Assembly (NCBI RefSeq): GCF_000308755.1
Contig: NZ_BAGF01000023.1
Span: 62,001 to 126,000, forward strand
Reading direction: 5' to 3'
DNA from: Nocardia pneumoniae NBRC 100136
GTDB lineage: Bacteria > Actinomycetota > Actinomycetes > Mycobacteriales > Mycobacteriaceae
DNA length: 64,000 bases
Position 1 is the stretch's first letter; every line of letters starts with the position of its first letter. Below the pieces are notes generated by a model, which was given only the letters and a program-made list of their open reading frames with translations, was not told the origin of the DNA and made no database searches. Both the position numbers and the translations under genes were made by a program. Positions 50,554 through 59,992 of the stretch are shown here, one piece after another.

Positions 50554-52110
50554 ATGGTCATCGAACATCCCATCGAGGACGAGGTTACACAGCTGGCGAG
50601 ACGGGTCGAGAAGGCCCGTGGACGGCTCGCCTACCAGTTCGATCCCGCGCTGACCGAAGCGCTGTCGGAGGACGAACTGCATGCCGAACGTGAGCTCGCC
50701 GAACGGATTCGCACGCAGGAGCGCGGACAGCGCTGGAAAGAGGCGCAGGCCGCTGCCGCCGCCTCCGACCGGGCCAGGCAGACCACCGAAGCGATCGAAA
50801 AGGCCGACATGCGAGATCTCCTGCTCGCCCGCAAGGCGATTGCCGCGCAGCGACGCGAATCCAGCCCGCACGCCAAGCTGGCCTCGCTGTATCGGCATAG
50901 ATCCTGGTCGCTGCGCGCGCTGGCCGGTGTCGTCGCGGCGGGCATGCTGTGGTCGGCGGTCAACGTCCAGCACAACATCGCGCCCGGCGGGCCGACCGAT
51001 CCGCTGTACTGGTTCAGCTATCTGCTCGAAGGCATGATCAGCGTCTGCTTGATCATCATCATGATCGGCACCAACAAGGTGGCCGAGTGGGGTGTGGTCG
51101 ACAACCGCCGCCAAGTCGCCGCGGCCGAAATGGCCCTGCTGACCCTGACGGTCACCCTGAACACCTACCCGTATCTACGCATCGGCGCCTGGTACGACGC
51201 CGCCGTGCACGCCATCGCGCCGGTGATGATCGGTGTCGCGCTGCTCATCCACGACGCCGCCAGCGCCCGCTACGGCCTGGCCATCGCCAGGGCCACCGAG
51301 CAGGTCCGCGAGCTCCCCGACCCGGCCGAGCAGATCCGGCTCACGCTGCCCAGGTATCGGATGCCGATCCCTCCGGAGGTGAGCGCGTCCGGCGTACCGC
51401 ACGAGCAGCCGGTTCCCGACGAGTCTCCGTCGGCGCCACCGGTCGAGGAGGTGGCGGAGGCGGTCGTGGAGACCGAGGTCGAACCGGAACACCCGGCTCC
51501 GGTGCAGGCCGAGCCGAAGCGCGCCCCGGCTGAAACGCCCCGCAAGCCAGTGCTGCCCGAGACCATCGAGGCACTGGACGCGATGGAGAGCTTCGAGGTC
51601 CGCCCCGCGGCGACGGTGAAGGTCGCGAGCGCCGACGCCGCGGTGGTCGCCAAGAGTGGTGCCGCGACCAACGGCAAGAAGCCTGTCGCGGACAGCGAGC
51701 CTGTCGCGCCGACTCCGGTATCCCCGATCAAGTCCGACGACCGGCCGGTGTCACGGGTGCTCGCCGACGAACCCGCCGCGGCGAAGGTGGTCGTCCGGCA
51801 GGCGCAGACGCGTCCCTCGGTGGCCGAGACCGAAATCCCGACCGCCGCATTGCCGGAGATCGCGGCGACACGACGCCCGCTCGCCGACGCCAAGAGCGAC
51901 ATGCCCGCGGCCGACGCCAAGAACGGCAAGGACAGCGCCAAGTCCGACCTCGCGCAGCCGCCGACGGCCCGCACGCCGGACATCTACGACACCGGTTCGT
52001 TCCGCGTCGCTGACATCCTCGAGCAGGAACTCGCCGAATTGCAGGCAGAACGCCGCCGCGCCCGCACCAACCGGCAGCGGTCCGCCTCGACCGCGGGACG
52101 CGAATCCTGA
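50554..52110 (+). CDS. Four-helix membrane protein with coiled-coil N-terminus and long disordered C-terminus
   Basis: This 518-residue protein is of unknown function. Residues about 5-110 are charged and helical, probably coiled coil. Four hydrophobic helices follow (about 122-142, 155-177, 195-213, 220-245), then nearly 250 residues rich in Pro, Ala, Glu, Lys and Val, and a charged end (ILEQELAELQAERRRAR). The membrane block looks like the DUF2637/SpdB-type proteins of actinobacterial conjugation elements, but nothing else here suggests conjugation. I choose ATG 50554, with GGGAG 6 bases upstream, over ATG 50488. Confidence 0.7.
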   Translation: MVIEHPIEDEVTQLARRVEKARGRLAYQFDPALTEALSEDELHAERELAERIRTQERGQRWKEAQAAAAASDRARQTTEAIEKADMRDLLLARKAIAAQRRESSPHAKLASLYRHRSWSLRALAGVVAAGMLWSAVNVQHNIAPGGPTDPLYWFSYLLEGMISVCLIIIMIGTNKVAEWGVVDNRRQVAAAEMALLTLTVTLNTYPYLRIGAWYDAAVHAIAPVMIGVALLIHDAASARYGLAIARATEQVRELPDPAEQIRLTLPRYRMPIPPEVSASGVPHEQPVPDESPSAPPVEEVAEAVVETEVEPEHPAPVQAEPKRAPAETPRKPVLPETIEALDAMESFEVRPAATVKVASADAAVVAKSGAATNGKKPVADSEPVAPTPVSPIKSDDRPVSRVLADEPAAAKVVVRQAQTRPSVAETEIPTAALPEIAATRRPLADAKSDMPAADAKNGKDSAKSDLAQPPTARTPDIYDTGSFRVADILEQELAELQAERRRARTNRQRSASTAGRES

Positions 52111-52127
52111 CGAGTCGCCTTCCGCGG

Positions 52128-52170
52128 CAACGATGCCCGTCGGCGCACGCTGCGCCGACGGGCATCGTTG
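52128..52170 (+). terminator. Strong 20-bp stem terminator after the membrane protein
   Basis: Positions 52128-52147 and 52151-52170 are perfectly complementary over 20 bases with a 3-base CGC loop, followed by TCTTGC. This is the strongest stem in the window and ends 18 bases after the stop codon began. Confidence 0.85.
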
Positions 52171-52371
52171 TCTTGCACGCCAGCCATCCATCCAGGCGCA
52201 CTGGGTTGAGCACTGGTGGCGAACCGGACGCGAGCTGTGGTGTGCTGCTGAGGCTTTTGGCGATTACCACGTCACGGCCTGCGTGCGCGTTCGCGACTCG
52301 GCTGCTGAGAGCAGATCTGCCCAGGGCAGCGTGGCACCGGAATCGTGGGGCGCGTGCGGCACGGTGGAGGC

Positions 52372-52980
52372 ATGGCTCACGATGACAAGACCCCGTTGTT
52401 CAGCTGGCGGGCCCGGGAGCAACTGCTCAGCCGCCGCGTCCTGGTGTTGGACGGCCCGCTCGACGACGACAACGGCACGCTGCTGATGACGCAGCTGCTC
52501 ACCCTCGCCGCGGAGGATCCGGAGACGGGCATCTCGCTGTGGATCCATTCCCCGGGCGGATCGGTTCCGTCGATGCTGGCCATCCGCGATGTGATGCGGT
52601 TGGTGCCGTGCGAGGTCTCCACGCTCGCCCTCGGATTGGCGTGCAGCGCAGGGCAATTCCTATTGTCGTCCGGCAGTCGGGGTCGGCGTTTCGCGTTGCC
52701 GCATGCCCGGGTGCTGATGCATCAGGGGTCGGCGGGGATCGGCGGCACCGCGGTCGACGTCGAAGTCCAGGCCGACGACCTGCGTCACACCGTGGACACG
52801 GTGCTCGGCATCATCGCCGAGGACACCGGGCAGCCGTTCGACCGGATCTACGAGGACTCCCTGCACGACCGCTGGTTCACCGCCGCGCAGGCCAAGGAGT
52901 ACGGCTTCATCGACCACATCGTCGACTCGTTCGGACAGATCGTTCCGCAGCGGCAACGGATCGGAATCTCGGCATCATGA
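52372..52980 (+). CDS. ClpP-family protease subunit with intact catalytic residues
   Basis: This 202-residue ClpP-like protein retains the triad: Ser in LACSAGQFLLSSG (about residue 98 region), His in LPHARVLMHQG and Asp in LHDRWFTAAQAKEYG. It lacks the longer N-terminal propeptide. Its partner at 52977-53570 overlaps it by 4 bases and lacks the serine. Two clpP genes with a PopR-like regulator match the stress-inducible clpP3-clpP4 operon of Streptomyces rather than the essential clpP1-clpP2. ATG 52372 is very close to GGAGG, so the start is slightly uncertain. Confidence 0.88.
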   Translation: MAHDDKTPLFSWRAREQLLSRRVLVLDGPLDDDNGTLLMTQLLTLAAEDPETGISLWIHSPGGSVPSMLAIRDVMRLVPCEVSTLALGLACSAGQFLLSSGSRGRRFALPHARVLMHQGSAGIGGTAVDVEVQADDLRHTVDTVLGIIAEDTGQPFDRIYEDSLHDRWFTAAQAKEYGFIDHIVDSFGQIVPQRQRIGISAS

Positions 52981-53570
52981 GTACCTACACCATTCCCAAT
53001 GTGATCGCGCAGCATCCGCGCGGCGGCGAGCGGATCACCGACATCTACTCCCACCTGCTCGCCGAGCGGATCGTCTACCTCGGCACGCCGATCGACTCGG
53101 GCGTGGCCAACGCGCTCATCGCGCAGCTGCTGCACCTGGAATCGGAAAGCCCGGAGCAGGAGATCAACCTGTACATCAACTGTGAGGGCGGCGATCTCCC
53201 GTCGATGCTCGCGGTGTACGACACCATGCAGCACATCAAGTCCCCGGTGCAGACCACCTGCGTCGGCCAGGCCATCGCGGTCGGCGCCGTCCTGCTGGCG
53301 GGCGGGGAGCCCGGCCGCCGTGCCATGCTGCCGCACGCGCGGGTGGTGCTGCACCAGCCCGCCGCCCGCGGTCAGGGTGCGATACCCGATTTGATCCTGC
53401 AGGCCGACGAACTGGTGCGGATGCGCGCGGAGATCGAGTCGATCCTGTCGCGGCACACCGGCCAGTCGGCGGAGCGGCTGCGCCACGACACCGATCGCGA
53501 CCGGGTCTTCACGGCGCAGGCGGCGGTCGACTACGGCCTCGTCGACCAGGTGCTCGGCGCCCGCGACTGA
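52977..53570 (+). CDS. ClpP-like subunit with catalytic Ser replaced by Ala
   Basis: This 197-residue ClpP homologue reads CVGQAIAVGAVLLAGG where active ClpPs have CVGQAASAAAVLLAAG, so the nucleophilic Ser is Ala. The His (LPHARVVLHQPAA) and Asp (DTDRDRVFTAQAAVDYG) remain. By analogy with ClpR of cyanobacteria and plastids, it would form a mixed tetradecamer with the active subunit and tune chamber or ATPase interaction. Its start is in an ATGA overlap with the first subunit. Its stop lies back to back with that of the convergent regulator. Confidence 0.88.
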   Translation: MSTYTIPNVIAQHPRGGERITDIYSHLLAERIVYLGTPIDSGVANALIAQLLHLESESPEQEINLYINCEGGDLPSMLAVYDTMQHIKSPVQTTCVGQAIAVGAVLLAGGEPGRRAMLPHARVVLHQPAARGQGAIPDLILQADELVRMRAEIESILSRHTGQSAERLRHDTDRDRVFTAQAAVDYGLVDQVLGARD

Positions 53571-53957
53571 TCAGGCCGCCAGCGCCATGAGCGTCGGCCC
53601 TGCGCTGGAACGCCGCGCGGGCCGACCGAGGAAGGCGACACGACGCTGGGCGCGCAGGTCATCGGCGACCTGTCCGATGAGCTCGCCCAGCGTAGTGCCG
53701 AGCGATCCGGCCAGAGCGGCGATCATCTCACTCGACGGCTCTTTGCGGCCCCGCTCCACCTCGGACAGGTACTGCGGGGAAATGCCCGCCCGCTTGGCGG
53801 TTTCCACCAGCGTCTCGCGCCGATCCTGGCGCAGCGCGCGCAAGTGTTCGCCGAGCGCCTCGCGCCAGAGCGGTTCCGGAGCCGTCCGCGGTTGCGGGTC
53901 CGGAATCCGGTCGTCGCGTCCTCCCGGGATCGAGTGAAGTCTCGGATGCTCGGTCAT
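53571..53957 (-). CDS. PopR/ClgR-like XRE regulator ending in ALAA
   Basis: This 128-residue protein has a helix-turn-helix (about residues 32-95, with LVETAKRAGISPQYLSEVERGRKEPSSEM) of the ClgR/PopR type; that signature of repeat-free XRE activators is given here as AGISPQYLSEVERGRKEPS. It ends LMALAA. In Streptomyces lividans, PopR activates clpP3-clpP4 and is degraded by ClpP through two C-terminal alanines, and the same ending here suggests feedback control. Convergent and touching the clpP pair. ATG 53957. Confidence 0.85.
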   Translation of the reverse strand: MTEHPRLHSIPGGRDDRIPDPQPRTAPEPLWREALGEHLRALRQDRRETLVETAKRAGISPQYLSEVERGRKEPSSEMIAALAGSLGTTLGELIGQVADDLRAQRRVAFLGRPARRSSAGPTLMALAA

Positions 53958-54115
53958 GGTGCGAGCGTACGGTCCCGGATCCACGGTCCGCGTGCCATTA
54001 CGCTCAGGGCGTACGGGTTCCGGCGTGCCGCACGACCGCGGACGCCCCGATCGCAATGATCTGGTTCGGCGTGGTCCCTGCCGTTCGCGCGTCCGACCGA
54101 GGATGATAGGGAACC

Positions 54116-55822
54116 GTGCCGGAGAATCCGAAGGTGTCCGACCTCAAACCGCGCAGCCGCGACGTCACCGACGGCCTGGAGCGGGCGGCGGCCCGCGGGA
54201 TGCTGCGCGCGGTCGGCATGGGCGACGACGATTGGGAGAAGCCGCAGATCGGGGTGGCCTCGTCGTGGAACGAGATCACCCCGTGCAATCTCTCGCTCGA
54301 CCGGCTCGCCAGGGGATGCAAGGACGGCGTGTTCTCCGGTGGCGGCTTCCCCATGCAGTTCGGCACCATCTCGGTGTCCGACGGCATCTCCATGGGGCAT
54401 GAGGGAATGCACTTCTCCCTGGTCTCACGCGAGGTGATCGCCGACAGCGTCGAGACGGTGATGCAGGCCGAGCGGCTCGACGGTGCGGTGCTGCTGGCCG
54501 GTTGCGACAAGTCGCTGCCCGGTATGCTCATGGCGGCGGCCAGGCTGAACCTGGCGAGCGTGTTCCTGTACGCGGGTTCGATCCTGCCCGGTATCGCGAA
54601 ACTGTCCGACGGCAGCGAGCGCGAGGTGACGATCATCGACGCGTTCGAGGCGGTCGGCGCCTGCGCGCGCGGACTGATGAGCCGCGACGATGTGGACGCC
54701 ATCGAGCGGGCCATCTGTCCGGGCGAGGGGGCCTGCGGCGGGATGTACACCGCCAACACCATGGCCAGTGCGGCCGAGGCGCTCGGCATGTCGTTGCCGG
54801 GCAGCGCGGCGCCGCCCGCGACCGACCGCCGCCGCGACGGCTACGCCCGGCGCAGCGGCGAGGCGGTGGTGGAGTTGATCCGGCAGGGGATCACCCCCTC
54901 CGACATCCTCACCAAACCCGCCTTCGAGAACGCGATCGCGGTGGTGATGGCCTTCGGCGGTTCCACCAATGCGGTGCTGCACCTGCTGGCGATCGCACAC
55001 GAGGCGAACGTCGACTTGACGATCGATGATTTCGCCCGCATCGGTCGCCGGGTGCCGCACCTGGCCGACGTCAAACCTTTCGGCAGGCACGTGATGACCG
55101 ACGTGGACCGGATCGGCGGCGTGCCGGTGCTGATGAAGACGCTGCTCGACGCCGGGCTGCTGCACGGCGACTGCCTGACCGTGACCGGCCGGACGGTCGC
55201 GGAGAACCTGGCCGACATCACCCCGCCGGACCCCGACGGCAAGGTGATCCGGGCCATGACGTCGCCGATGCACCCGACCGGCGGCATCACCATCCTCCGG
55301 GGTTCGCTCGCGCCCGACGGCGCCGTCGTCAAGTCGGCGGGCTTCGAATTCGATGTCTTCACCGGCACCGCACGGGTTTTCGACGGCGAGCGGGCCGCGA
55401 TGGACGCCCTCGAAGACGGCACGATCTCGGCGGGAGACGTGGTGGTCATCCGGTACGAGGGCCCCAAGGGCGGTCCGGGCATGCGCGAGATGCTGGCCAT
55501 CACCGCGGCCATCAAGGGCGCTGGCCTGGGCAAAGACGTCCTGCTCCTCACCGACGGACGGTTCTCCGGCGGCACCACCGGTCTGTGCGTCGGCCACGTC
55601 GCCCCCGAAGCCGTGGACGGCGGCCCGATCGCCTTCGTCCGCGACGGCGACCCCATCCGCCTCGACGTCGCCGCGGGAACCCTCGACCTCCAAGTCGACC
55701 CCGAAGAACTCGCCCGCCGCCGGGAGGGTTGGAAACCCTTGCCGCCCCGCTACACCCGCGGCGTCCTGGCGAAATACACCAAGCTGGTGGGCTCGGCATC
55801 GATCGGGGCGGTCTGCGACTGA
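54116..55822 (+). CDS. ilvD: Dihydroxy-acid dehydratase
   Basis: This 568-residue iron-sulphur enzyme dehydrates 2,3-dihydroxy-3-methylbutanoate (and the isoleucine-pathway homologue) to the 2-oxo acid in branched-chain amino acid synthesis. Cys residues for the [2Fe-2S] cluster are in [20 protein letters not shown] and [13 protein letters not shown]-terminal signature [19 protein letters not shown] is present. Starts at GTG 54116. It stands alone here, divergent from the PopR-like gene, without other ilv genes. Confidence 0.95.
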   Translation: MPENPKVSDLKPRSRDVTDGLERAAARGMLRAVGMGDDDWEKPQIGVASSWNEITPCNLSLDRLARGCKDGVFSGGGFPMQFGTISVSDGISMGHEGMHFSLVSREVIADSVETVMQAERLDGAVLLAGCDKSLPGMLMAAARLNLASVFLYAGSILPGIAKLSDGSEREVTIIDAFEAVGACARGLMSRDDVDAIERAICPGEGACGGMYTANTMASAAEALGMSLPGSAAPPATDRRRDGYARRSGEAVVELIRQGITPSDILTKPAFENAIAVVMAFGGSTNAVLHLLAIAHEANVDLTIDDFARIGRRVPHLADVKPFGRHVMTDVDRIGGVPVLMKTLLDAGLLHGDCLTVTGRTVAENLADITPPDPDGKVIRAMTSPMHPTGGITILRGSLAPDGAVVKSAGFEFDVFTGTARVFDGERAAMDALEDGTISAGDVVVIRYEGPKGGPGMREMLAITAAIKGAGLGKDVLLLTDGRFSGGTTGLCVGHVAPEAVDGGPIAFVRDGDPIRLDVAAGTLDLQVDPEELARRREGWKPLPPRYTRGVLAKYTKLVGSASIGAVCD

Positions 55823-55850
55823 GGGCACGGCATCCTGGCAAACATTTCGG

Positions 55851-57260
55851 CTACGCGGAACCCGAGAGCCCCGCGAGTCGGCGGGCTCCGAGGATCTCCT
55901 CGATCGCCTCGGGTGTGAGCAAGCCGAGTTCGATGGCGATCTCGGCGACGGATCGGCCGGTTTGCAATGCTTGTTTGGCGATGCGGGCGCTGGCGGCGTA
56001 TCCGATGTAGGGGGTCAGAGCCGTCACGATGCCGACGGAGCGCCGCACGCCCTGCTCGAGATGGTCGCGATTGGGGGTGATGCCCGCGACGCACTTGGTC
56101 GCCAAGGTGTCGACCGCGGCGGTCAGATGAGTGGTCGTGCGCAGCATGCCGTAGGCGATGATCGGTTCGAACGCGTTGAGCTGGAACTGCCCCGCTTCGG
56201 CGGCCATGGTGACGGTCAGGTCGTTGCCGATGGCCTCGAAGGCGACTTGGTTGACGATCTCCGGAATGACCGGATTGACCTTCCCCGGCATGATCGATGA
56301 CCCGGCCTGCACCGGCGGCAGATTGATCTCGCCGAATCCCGTTGTCGGACCGGACGACATCAACCGCAGGTCGTTGCACGTCTTGGACAGTTTGACCGCG
56401 ACCCGCTTGACGATGCCGGAGACCTGAACGAAGGCGCCGCAGTCCTGGGTGGCCTCGATCAGGTTGGCCGCGGGTGTGACGAGTTCGCCGGTGAGCTCGG
56501 CGAGGTGGGCGCAGGCCAGCGCGGGGTAGCTGGGATGGCCGTTGATTCCGGTGCCGATCGCGGTGCCGCCGAGGTTGCTCTCGCACAGCAGGGCGATGCC
56601 CTCCTCGAGCCGGTCGCAGTCCTCGCCCACCATGACCGCGAACGTGCCGAATTCCTGTCCGAGGGTCATGGGCACGGCGTCTTGCAGCTGGGTGCGGCCC
56701 ATTTTGATGACGTCGGCGAATTCGTCCGCCTTGGCGCCGAACGCGTCCGCGAGCCGCCGGAGCGCCGCGACCAGTTCCCGGATGTGCCGCACCACGGCGA
56801 GCCGGACCGCGGTCGGGTACACGTCGTTGGTGGATTGGCCGAGGTTGACGTGGTCGAGCGGGTCCAGTTCGGTGTAGGTCCCGCGGTCGTGGCCGAGCAA
56901 CTCCAGCGCCCGGTTGGCGATGACCTCGTTGGCGTTCATGTTCGTCGAGGTTCCCGCGCCGCCTTGGATCGGGTCGATCGGAAACTGGTCGTGCAGCGCG
57001 CCGCCCCTGATCTCCGCGCAGGCCGATTCGATCGCGTCGGCGCGGCGAGCGTCCAGGATGCCCAGTTCTCGGTTGGCGCGGCAGGCGGCCTGCTTGACCG
57101 TGGCGAGCGCGACGACGAGCGCGGGGTAACGCCCGATGCTGTCGCCGGTGATGGCGAAATTGTCCAGCGCGCGTGCGGTGTGGATGCCCCAGTAGGCGTC
57201 GCCGGGCACGGTGCGCGTGCCGAGCGAGTCTCGTTCGGTTCGGGTGCTCTCGATCATCAT
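55851..57260 (-). CDS. aspA: Aspartate ammonia-lyase
   Basis: This 469-residue enzyme deaminates L-aspartate to fumarate and ammonia. The fumarase/aspartase signature GSSIMPGKVNP (about residues 324-334) carries the catalytic Ser loop, and TSTNMNANEVIANRALELLG and GRTQLQDAVPMTLGQEF are typical of aspartase. It is the last gene of the asparagine operon, starting within a 4-base overlap with asparaginase. Distinguishing it from fumarase rests on this neighbour set as much as on sequence. Confidence 0.92.
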   Translation of the reverse strand: MMIESTRTERDSLGTRTVPGDAYWGIHTARALDNFAITGDSIGRYPALVVALATVKQAACRANRELGILDARRADAIESACAEIRGGALHDQFPIDPIQGGAGTSTNMNANEVIANRALELLGHDRGTYTELDPLDHVNLGQSTNDVYPTAVRLAVVRHIRELVAALRRLADAFGAKADEFADVIKMGRTQLQDAVPMTLGQEFGTFAVMVGEDCDRLEEGIALLCESNLGGTAIGTGINGHPSYPALACAHLAELTGELVTPAANLIEATQDCGAFVQVSGIVKRVAVKLSKTCNDLRLMSSGPTTGFGEINLPPVQAGSSIMPGKVNPVIPEIVNQVAFEAIGNDLTVTMAAEAGQFQLNAFEPIIAYGMLRTTTHLTAAVDTLATKCVAGITPNRDHLEQGVRRSVGIVTALTPYIGYAASARIAKQALQTGRSVAEIAIELGLLTPEAIEEILGARRLAGLSGSA

Positions 57261-58321
57261 CGGCTCCGGGCGGTCAGGGCGTCTTCGCGGGTTACCAGGG
57301 GCGGCGCGGCGGGGTTCGACAGCTCGCCGAGCATGTTGGTCGTCATCCAGTCCCGCAGTTGCCCGCCGGAGAATCCGAGGTCGACGAGGTAGGCCAGTTT
57401 GGCGAGCGCCGCCTCCCTGGTCATGTCGCCTCCGCTGATCACACCCGCGTCCAGCAGGGCCCGTCCAGGCAGGTATCGCTCCAGATCGACCGAACCGCTG
57501 TCACATTGGCTGATCACGACGACCGGCGTTCCACGCCGCGTTGCCGCCCGGATCGTCTCGATGACGTCGGCTCCGTGCGGCATCGTGCCCGAGCCGTAGC
57601 ATTCGAGGACCATTCCACCGGGATACTGCCGAATCGCCGCGCCCAGCAGGTCGGCGTGCAGGCCGGGAAAGACGGTGAGCAGCCCCACCGGAAGGCGGGT
57701 CGCCGTACTGTGCCGACGCGGTAGCAATGCCGCGGGGGACAGGGGTGGCGTGAATTCCCGAACGGTGGTGAAGGCGTCGTAGTCGTCACACGCGCGTTTG
57801 CTGGCCCGCACGGCGGGGTGCAAAGCCGAGCCGAACGCGATGTAGGTTCCCGGACGCGGTTGTGCGCCAATGGAATCCAGTGCGAGATGCAAGTTGCGTT
57901 GTGCATCGCTGCCGGGATGACCAAGGGGTATCTGGGCGCCGGTCAGCACCACGGGCACAGCGAGATCGCGCAGTTCGAACGCCACGCGGGCGCCGACATA
58001 GGCCATGGTGTCGGTGCCGTGAATGACGACCACACCGTCCGGGCGCTCCGATTCGACGCGGTACCGCACCCACTCCGCGATCCGGAAGGCGGTGCCCGAG
58101 TCGGCGGCGCCGCTGTCGATGACGCGGTCGAATTCGGCGTACCGGACCTCGACCGACCGGCCCGTCACCTCCTCGTATCGGGCAATGGCCTCGGCGATTT
58201 CGGCGCCGATTCCCGAACGCGGTCCCATACCGGCGCCCTGGTCGGCCATTCCGAACGTGCCGCCGGTGTAGAGGACGTTGACCCGCAATGCCACGGGATG
58301 TGTTGTTCCGCGAGTCATCAT
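57257..58321 (-). CDS. ansA: L-asparaginase
   Basis: This 354-residue type I asparaginase hydrolyses L-asparagine to aspartate and ammonia. The first catalytic Thr is in LYTGGTFGM (T-G-G-T, about residues 17-25) and the second in VVIHGTDTMAY. A Lys in the catalytic relay is in ASKRACDDYDAF. ATG 58321 overlaps the stop of the permease gene by 4 bases. With permease and aspartase it forms a complete route from external asparagine to fumarate plus two ammonia. No signal peptide, so cytoplasmic. Confidence 0.93.
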   Translation of the reverse strand: MMTRGTTHPVALRVNVLYTGGTFGMADQGAGMGPRSGIGAEIAEAIARYEEVTGRSVEVRYAEFDRVIDSGAADSGTAFRIAEWVRYRVESERPDGVVVIHGTDTMAYVGARVAFELRDLAVPVVLTGAQIPLGHPGSDAQRNLHLALDSIGAQPRPGTYIAFGSALHPAVRASKRACDDYDAFTTVREFTPPLSPAALLPRRHSTATRLPVGLLTVFPGLHADLLGAAIRQYPGGMVLECYGSGTMPHGADVIETIRAATRRGTPVVVISQCDSGSVDLERYLPGRALLDAGVISGGDMTREAALAKLAYLVDLGFSGGQLRDWMTTNMLGELSNPAAPPLVTREDALTARSR

Positions 58322-59799
58322 GCGCTCCGCGTCCCCTCAGCGGCGTCCGGCCGATCCATCGGGGCGAGCACGTCCGGATCGAGGCGGCCCCTGATCCGGA
58401 ACCATCCCGCGACCATGGCCGCGACGACGACGGTGAACACCGCGAGTGTGATCCGCCCGATCTCGTCGTCGAAGAACATCAGCGCGACGACACCGGCCAG
58501 GAACACGAGGGTCAGGATGTTGAGCACCGGAGCGAACGGAAGCCGGAAGGCCGGTCGGCGGTACTCGCCGCGCTGGGACTTCCGCACGAATATCCAGTGA
58601 CAGATCATGATCGAAGCCCAGGTCCCGACGATGCCGAGCCCGGCAAGGTTCAGCACGATCTCGAACGCTTTCTGCGGTACGAGCAGATTCAGCACGACAC
58701 CGGCGATGCCCACCGAACTGGTGATCAGGATTCCGCCGTACGGAACGCCATGGCGATTCATCCGGGCGGCGAAGCGTGGCGCCGCCCCGGCGACGGCCAT
58801 CGACCGCAGGGTGCGACCGGTCGCGTAGAGACCCGCGTTCAGGCTGGACATCGCGGCGGTCAGCACGACCAGGTTCATGACATCGCCCGCGTGCGGGATG
58901 CCGATGGAGCTCATCACGGTGACGAAGGGGCTCTCGCTGGCCGAGTACGCCGTCCACGGCAGCAGCAGCGTGAACAGCACCACCGAGCCCGCGTAGAACA
59001 GGATGATCCGCCACATGATCGAGTTGACGGCCCTCGGGACCACGGCGGCGGGGTTGTCGGACTCGCCGGCGGCCACGCCGATCATCTCGGTCCCGCCGAA
59101 CGCGAAGACCACACCGAGCGCGATGGTGAGCATCGGAGCGAGGCCGTGCGGGAAGAAACCGCCGTTGTCGGTGATGGTCGAGAAGCCGGGGACATTGCCG
59201 TCGACCGGTGTCCCGGTGACGAGGAACACCACGGCCAGCAGCATGAAGGCGACGATCGTGCCGACCTTGATCAGCGCGAACCAGAACTCGAACTCGCCGA
59301 ACAGGCGCACCGACACCACGTTGAGCCCGACGACGACCGCCAGCGCGATCAGCGCGAGCACCCACTGCGGTATCGGTACGAACGGGGACCAGAAGTGCGC
59401 GTACAGCGCCACGGCGGTGATGTCGGCGACCAAGGTGGTGGACCAATTCAGGAAGTACAGCCAGCCGACGGAATAGGCGCCGCGCTCGCCGAGGAATTCG
59501 CGGGCGTAGGAGACGAACGCCCCGGATGACGGCCGGTACATCACCAGCTCGCCGAGCGCGCGCACCACCATGAAGGTGAAGACGCCGCACACGATGTAGA
59601 CGATGGCCAGCGACGGCCCGGCCAGCGCCATGCGGCCGCTGGCCCCGAGGAAGAGCCCGGTGCCGATGGAGCCGCCGATCGCGATCATCTGCATATGGCG
59701 CTTGCGTAGCTGCTTCTGGTAGCCGACGTCGCCGATGTCGAGCTTCGCCGCTGGTGTTGAGGTGGCTGGCCGGGCCGACAGTTCGTCGTGGTGCGTCAT
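58318..59799 (-). CDS. ansP: L-asparagine permease (APC amino acid transporter)
   Basis: This 493-residue transporter of the amino acid/polyamine (APC) family has about twelve helices. The opening KRHMQMIAIGGSIGTGLFLGASGRM is diagnostic. It ends a few bases into the asparaginase gene with an ATGA overlap. Mycobacterial AnsP is the closest known relative in layout. Its substrate is judged from the operon. A small palindrome at 59856-59866 and a divergent GntR gene suggest repression in the absence of amino acid. Confidence 0.92.
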   Translation of the reverse strand: MTHHDELSARPATSTPAAKLDIGDVGYQKQLRKRHMQMIAIGGSIGTGLFLGASGRMALAGPSLAIVYIVCGVFTFMVVRALGELVMYRPSSGAFVSYAREFLGERGAYSVGWLYFLNWSTTLVADITAVALYAHFWSPFVPIPQWVLALIALAVVVGLNVVSVRLFGEFEFWFALIKVGTIVAFMLLAVVFLVTGTPVDGNVPGFSTITDNGGFFPHGLAPMLTIALGVVFAFGGTEMIGVAAGESDNPAAVVPRAVNSIMWRIILFYAGSVVLFTLLLPWTAYSASESPFVTVMSSIGIPHAGDVMNLVVLTAAMSSLNAGLYATGRTLRSMAVAGAAPRFAARMNRHGVPYGGILITSSVGIAGVVLNLLVPQKAFEIVLNLAGLGIVGTWASIMICHWIFVRKSQRGEYRRPAFRLPFAPVLNILTLVFLAGVVALMFFDDEIGRITLAVFTVVVAAMVAGWFRIRGRLDPDVLAPMDRPDAAEGTRSA

Positions 59800-59855
59800 G
59801 GAAACCTTCCTTGGGCCGAATCCAGCCTGCGTGGCAGCGACCGCCCGAGATAGGT

Positions 59856-59866
59856 ATGGCTGCCAT
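59856..59866. promoter_or_regulatory. Palindrome ATGGC-T-GCCAT between ansP and gntR
   Basis: An 11-bp perfect dyad lies 57 bases upstream of the permease start, in the 193-base divergent gap. It is a candidate site for the GntR protein; the FadR-type consensus is not matched exactly. Confidence 0.4.
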
Positions 59867-59992
59867 GCGGTCAGGCTGTAAGACAGGTTGCACAGTAACG
59901 CGGGTCACATCGCCTGTCAACGTCGATCTCGGCACGAACACGCTGGACCCGGCGTTTTGACGCCCTATCGGCGGATCTCCATACTTGGTCAC

